Shown here in pieces: positions 61,536 to 64,000 of a stretch of 64,000 nucleotides of DNA (position 1 is its first letter; every line of letters starts with the position of its first letter). The DNA comes from JAYOEY01 sp038120295 (GTDB lineage: Bacteria; Pseudomonadota; Alphaproteobacteria; MPNO01; UBA2964), in NCBI GenBank assembly GCA_038120295.1, contig JAYOLL010000002.1, positions 238,808 to 302,807 of the forward strand. The letters run 5' to 3'. The notes under the pieces were generated by a model. It saw only the letters and a program-made list of their open reading frames with translations, was not told the origin of the DNA and did no database searches. Made by a program: the position numbers and the translations under genes.

Positions 61536-61605
61536 TCTCAATCTAAATTGGAAAGTAGGAGGGACCGCCGAAGCCTTGGTAACCTTGTATCGCATGTGCC
61601 AGTGA
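61519..61605 (+). pseudogene. Possible parE remnant overlapping parD
   Basis: A 28-codon frame starting MRSKADLNL overlaps the parD end, where a parE toxin start would be expected, then runs to TGA without any ParE core motif. The sequence turns AT-rich at about 61540. It may be the 5' scrap of parE cut by an insertion, or chance. Confidence 0.3.
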
Positions 61606-61755
61606 TTTCCCTCTCCTGTTTAGGTTGGGCGAGAAAGGAGAGATAATGAACGTGTTGTCACAGCGAAATTTTTAAGACCAGGTTTCGATGGCAAACAAAT
61701 AAAGATTTGGTCCTTGAGAAAATTTCCGACAAAATTACGGAAAAAATGAAACGTG
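61606..61755. other. AT-rich gap with a mini-frame
   Basis: Between the parE scrap and vsr. AAAGGAGAG followed by ATG at 61646 opens a nine-codon frame (MNVLSQRNF) ending at TAA 61675. With such a strong ribosome site it may be the start of a decayed gene or a leader peptide. An inverted CTCTCCT/AGGAGAG pair lies just before it. Nothing else was recognised. Confidence 0.3.
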
Positions 61756-62151
61756 ATGGATGTTGTTAACGCTGATAAGCGCAGCAAAATCATGGGCTGC
61801 GTGCGCCAAAAACATACGAAGCCTGAAATCCTCGTTAGACGTTATCTTCACGCAAAAGGTTATAGATTTCGACTTCATAGGAAGGATCTTCCAGGAAATC
61901 CAGATATTGTTCTGCCGAAACATCGAGTGGCTATATTCGTAAATGGTTGTTTTTGGCATAGTCATACCTGCCCCCGCGGAAAACGGCCATCTACAAACAA
62001 GAAATTTTGGAATATGAAACTAGATAGAAATATCGAACGTGACGATAATAATTACGATACATTAAAAGAATTAGGTTGGAAGGTTTTAGTCATATGGGAA
62101 TGCGAAACTAAGAATCTCGATAGCATTCCGATTCGGAATATCTTTTCGTAG
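61756..62151 (+). CDS. vsr: Vsr very-short-patch mismatch repair endonuclease
   Basis: A 131-residue Vsr. It has the N-terminal DKRSKIMGCVRQKHTKPEILVRRYLHAKGYRFRLH (~7-41), catalytic Asp in GNPDIVLPKHRVAIFVNGCFWHSHTCPRG (~47-75) with the W-H of the T:G recognition wedge, and ending WKVLVIWECE. Vsr nicks next to T in T:G mismatches arising from deamination of 5-methylcytosine, so it works with the C5-methyltransferase at 63152-64000. ATG 61756 is preferred to the GTG one codon earlier. Base composition is much more AT-rich than the rest of the window. It converges on the HNH gene with four bases between the stops. Confidence 0.93.
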   Translation: MDVVNADKRSKIMGCVRQKHTKPEILVRRYLHAKGYRFRLHRKDLPGNPDIVLPKHRVAIFVNGCFWHSHTCPRGKRPSTNKKFWNMKLDRNIERDDNNYDTLKELGWKVLVIWECETKNLDSIPIRNIFS

Positions 62152-62155
62152 AAGA

Positions 62156-63145
62156 TTAGATCTCTACCCAGGTATCACCTTCGCGTCGCATTCTACCACT
62201 ATGGACTTGGTCATGGTGGACGTTACAGAGCGTGACCAGATTTCCGACCGTGTTTTCGCCGCCTGAAGCGTGATCTATAACATGGTGAAGTTCCAAAAAT
62301 TTTCTTGGGTCATCACGATTTAGATGTTCGCGTTTCTAACCACAATAAGTGCAGGCGAAGTTGTCACGCTGAAGCACTTGTACACGAATATCATCTGAAA
62401 TCCGGCGATCATGCACAGCCACTTGGCGATCTTCCTCGAGTAGATAATCGCCTACCATTAGGTCTGGCCTACCTTGCATTCGAGTAAATATTGGCCAGCC
62501 ATCTTCGGTTCTAAGTTCTTGGACCCGCCGTGCCCATTCTTTGTTCTCTCGTGCTCAATACCGTAATTCTTCGCCAGTGACGGTTCTTCCAGCGTTTAAC
62601 CTGAGATATTCTAGAAGTTTCGATTTTACGCCAACCGATTTTTTCCGAATTGAATTGAGTTGGTTCCAGCGCAAGGCCGCCTCTCGATCTTGCCCCTCCT
62701 TCATCAAGATATATTGGTTTGTTTTAAGTTGCGCCGCGTCTTTTCCAATTATCGATTTCAGCTCGTCTAGAATTTCTGGAGTTTCGTCAACTACGTCTCG
62801 AAGAGTTGCGCCGGTGTAAATGGTCCACCCAAATTCGACGCGCAACTCGCGCACTCGGCGAGCCCATTCGCCAATGCCAGAGACAACAAGTAGCTCGTCT
62901 CCGTCAATTACGGTGCGCGAATATTTTCTGAGGTAAACCAGAATTCGGTCACGCGCCGAGCTAGCAGACTCGCTTCGTATTAACGTGCTACCCAAGTCTC
63001 TTAAGGCATGAATGACAGGAATCAGACTACAGACCTGCTGGCGTAGATCATTTTGCTCGATACGGTCGTTAAAAGTATCGAGTAGTTCCTTCAGGCGGGT
63101 TACCTGCTCAGGGAGGGCAAGTGCCGATTTCGAACTTCGGGCCAT
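62156..63145 (-). pseudogene. HNH restriction-type endonuclease interrupted by two in-frame stops
   Basis: One frame of 330 codons runs from ATG 63145 to TAA at 62156-62158, broken by TGA at 62555-62557 and TAG at 62336-62338. The N-terminal 196 codons hold a helical domain and a first winged-helix-like unit (GEWARRVRELRVEFGW). A second, similar unit follows (KEWARRVQELRTEDGW) right after the TGA. The C-terminal HNH nuclease is readable: DNFACTYCG, then LELHHVIDHASGGENTVGNL and LCNVHHDQVHSG. The TAG follows TYCG, where this HNH type usually has Trp (TGG). The start is six bases after the methyltransferase stop. It is likely the restriction enzyme of the system, inactive as read, or misread. 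Confidence 0.8.
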
Positions 63146-63151
63146 GTACGC

Positions 63152-64000
63152 TCATGCTGATTTTCTCAAAGGCGTCAGCATTTCTAGCACCATTTTTGCA
63201 AGATTACCCGCCAAAGGTGGTGGCACGGCATTTCCGATCTGTCGAGCTACCTCAATCTTGGTACCCTTGAACTTAAAATTGTCAGGAAATCCCATAAGGC
63301 GGGCCGCTTCGCGATGTGTAATCGGTCGATGTTGCTCCGGGTGCAAATATCGCCCTTTTTCCGGTTTAAAAAACTCGGTTCGAATCGTAACCGACGGGCG
63401 ATCCCACCACAGGCGTCCGAATAAATCCGTTCCGCCACTTTTCTTCTTTATCCAGCACTGTGGTGTTATCTCAGGTGCATTTCCCTGCAGGTCGAAACGA
63501 TTCCCACCGGGGGGGGGACGGCTTTATAGCGTTCTACGCTTTTAGCGGTCGGGTTCCGCCTAATGTGAATATCAAGGGGGGGCCTCGCCCTCGAATTCCG
63601 TTCGGGTTGGTGGCGGCAAATCCGCGATTACATCTCGAACCGTTCGCCAAGTTGGACGGTTGCTATCTGTGTCGGGCGCGGCATGTGTAGGAAGTGGTAG
63701 AAATTGTGGAGGTCGTATTGAACGTTGCCAGCCAATTACGATTGTACGACGCCGTGTCTGAGGTGCACCGTAATCTGCGGCGTTTACAATGTGTTCATCC
63801 GTCAAAAAGCCAAACTCGAAGGCGCGCTGCTTGATTTCTTCCAATTCGGGGGATCGGTACAACTCGGCGACATTCTCCATCACAAAGATGCGCGCTCCCG
63901 AAGAACGAACAATCTCCATGTATGGTTCCCAAAGAGCTCGGCGTTGGTCACCGTTGCGTTTTTTATTTAGGAGGCTGAAACCTTGGCATGGGGGACCGCC
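63152..64000 (-). pseudogene. C5-cytosine DNA methyltransferase, frame broken at two C tracts; N-terminus beyond window edge
   Basis: From the right edge: GGPPCQGFS (motif IV with the catalytic Cys), FVMENVAEL (motif VI), QTRRRTIVIGW (motif VIII), then the target-recognition region, PITHREAARLMGFP (motif IX) and QIGNAVPPPLAGNLA (motif X). The frame fails at a run of seven C (63576-63582, minus strand) after FEGEAPP. Reading in the next frame gives PLDIHIRRNPTAKSVERYKAVPP, and a second run of nine C (63509-63517) returns it to the original frame at GGNRFDLQG. Both shifts lie in homopolymers and cancel. It is partnered with HNH and Vsr. N-terminal motifs I-III are outside the window. Confidence 0.85.

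Noticed and set aside
51936..63145. Stop-codon reassignment or programmed read-through as an explanation for the in-frame TAG/TGA codons
   Set aside because: The expected residues differ (Tyr in the Rieske motif, probably Trp in HNH), many normal genes here end in TAG or TGA, and no suppressor tRNA or recoding signal was seen.
1..64000. CRISPR arrays, rRNA, tRNA and complete insertion sequences
   Set aside because: No regularly spaced repeat arrays, no tRNA cloverleaf or rRNA sequence and no transposase gene were recognised by eye; small RNA genes cannot be excluded without a covariance-model search.

Overview
The window is high-GC DNA with the look of a free-living, metabolically versatile alphaproteobacterium. 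The evidence is dense aromatic and organic-acid catabolic genes, GGGAGA-type ribosome binding sites, alphaproteobacterial palindromic intergenic repeats, TTAA-N7-TTAACCAT boxes of the CtrA type, and PEP-CTERM surface proteins. I cannot name a genus. No rRNA, tRNA or CRISPR was seen.

Layout. 1-11.6 kb: a cut-off flavoprotein, an ACMSD-type amidohydrolase, a PEP-CTERM protein, an operon of a TIM-barrel isomerase-like protein and a 2OG-Fe(II) oxygenase, then a UbiD decarboxylase with an acyl-CoA ligase, a VOC protein with a ThDP enzyme, and an MFS transporter. 11.6-24 kb: a second PEP-CTERM protein with a CtrA-like box, an Asp-box propeller, a leaderless TAXI-like binding protein, a bicupin plus flavoprotein pair, a SIMPL protein, a beta-hydroxyacid dehydrogenase, a membrane transporter, an unknown protein coupled to a metallophosphoesterase, and a DMT exporter. 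24-33 kb: HpaI-type aldolase, class III extradiol dioxygenase, Pht5-like protein with a TfdA-type dioxygenase, DUF559 protein, a lone molybdenum hydroxylase large subunit, a lipoprotein, and a third PEP-CTERM protein with CtrA-like and sigma-54 sites. 33-49.7 kb: dienelactone hydrolase, two amidohydrolases with an aminotransferase, an alpha/beta hydrolase, an SbcD-like phosphoesterase/TauD/PNPOx operon, AsmA, a BenD-like dehydrogenase with a Rieske oxygenase, and UbiD with YchJ. 49.7-61 kb: MmgE/PrpD protein, GST, a Rieske oxygenase gene interrupted by TAG, a second ThDP enzyme, glutathionylspermidine synthetase/amidase, an SDR, a TctC-type binding protein, and a core-MetE protein.

The catabolic genes share a theme: carboxylated and hydroxylated aromatic or short-chain acids taken in by binding-protein or MFS systems, then activated, decarboxylated, hydroxylated or ring-opened. 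Enzymes resembling non-oxidative decarboxylases appear in several unrelated folds (UbiD twice, ACMSD amidohydrolase, Pht5 fold, ThDP enzymes).

From about 61.54 kb to the right edge the DNA becomes AT-rich and holds a restriction-modification island: intact vsr, an HNH endonuclease gene with two in-frame stops, and a C5-cytosine methyltransferase gene with two frame changes at long C tracts. It begins just after an orphan parD antitoxin whose expected toxin partner is missing, so the island edge probably lies there. The three interrupted genes (Rieske, HNH, methyltransferase) may be real decay or sequencing error; the sequence alone cannot decide.
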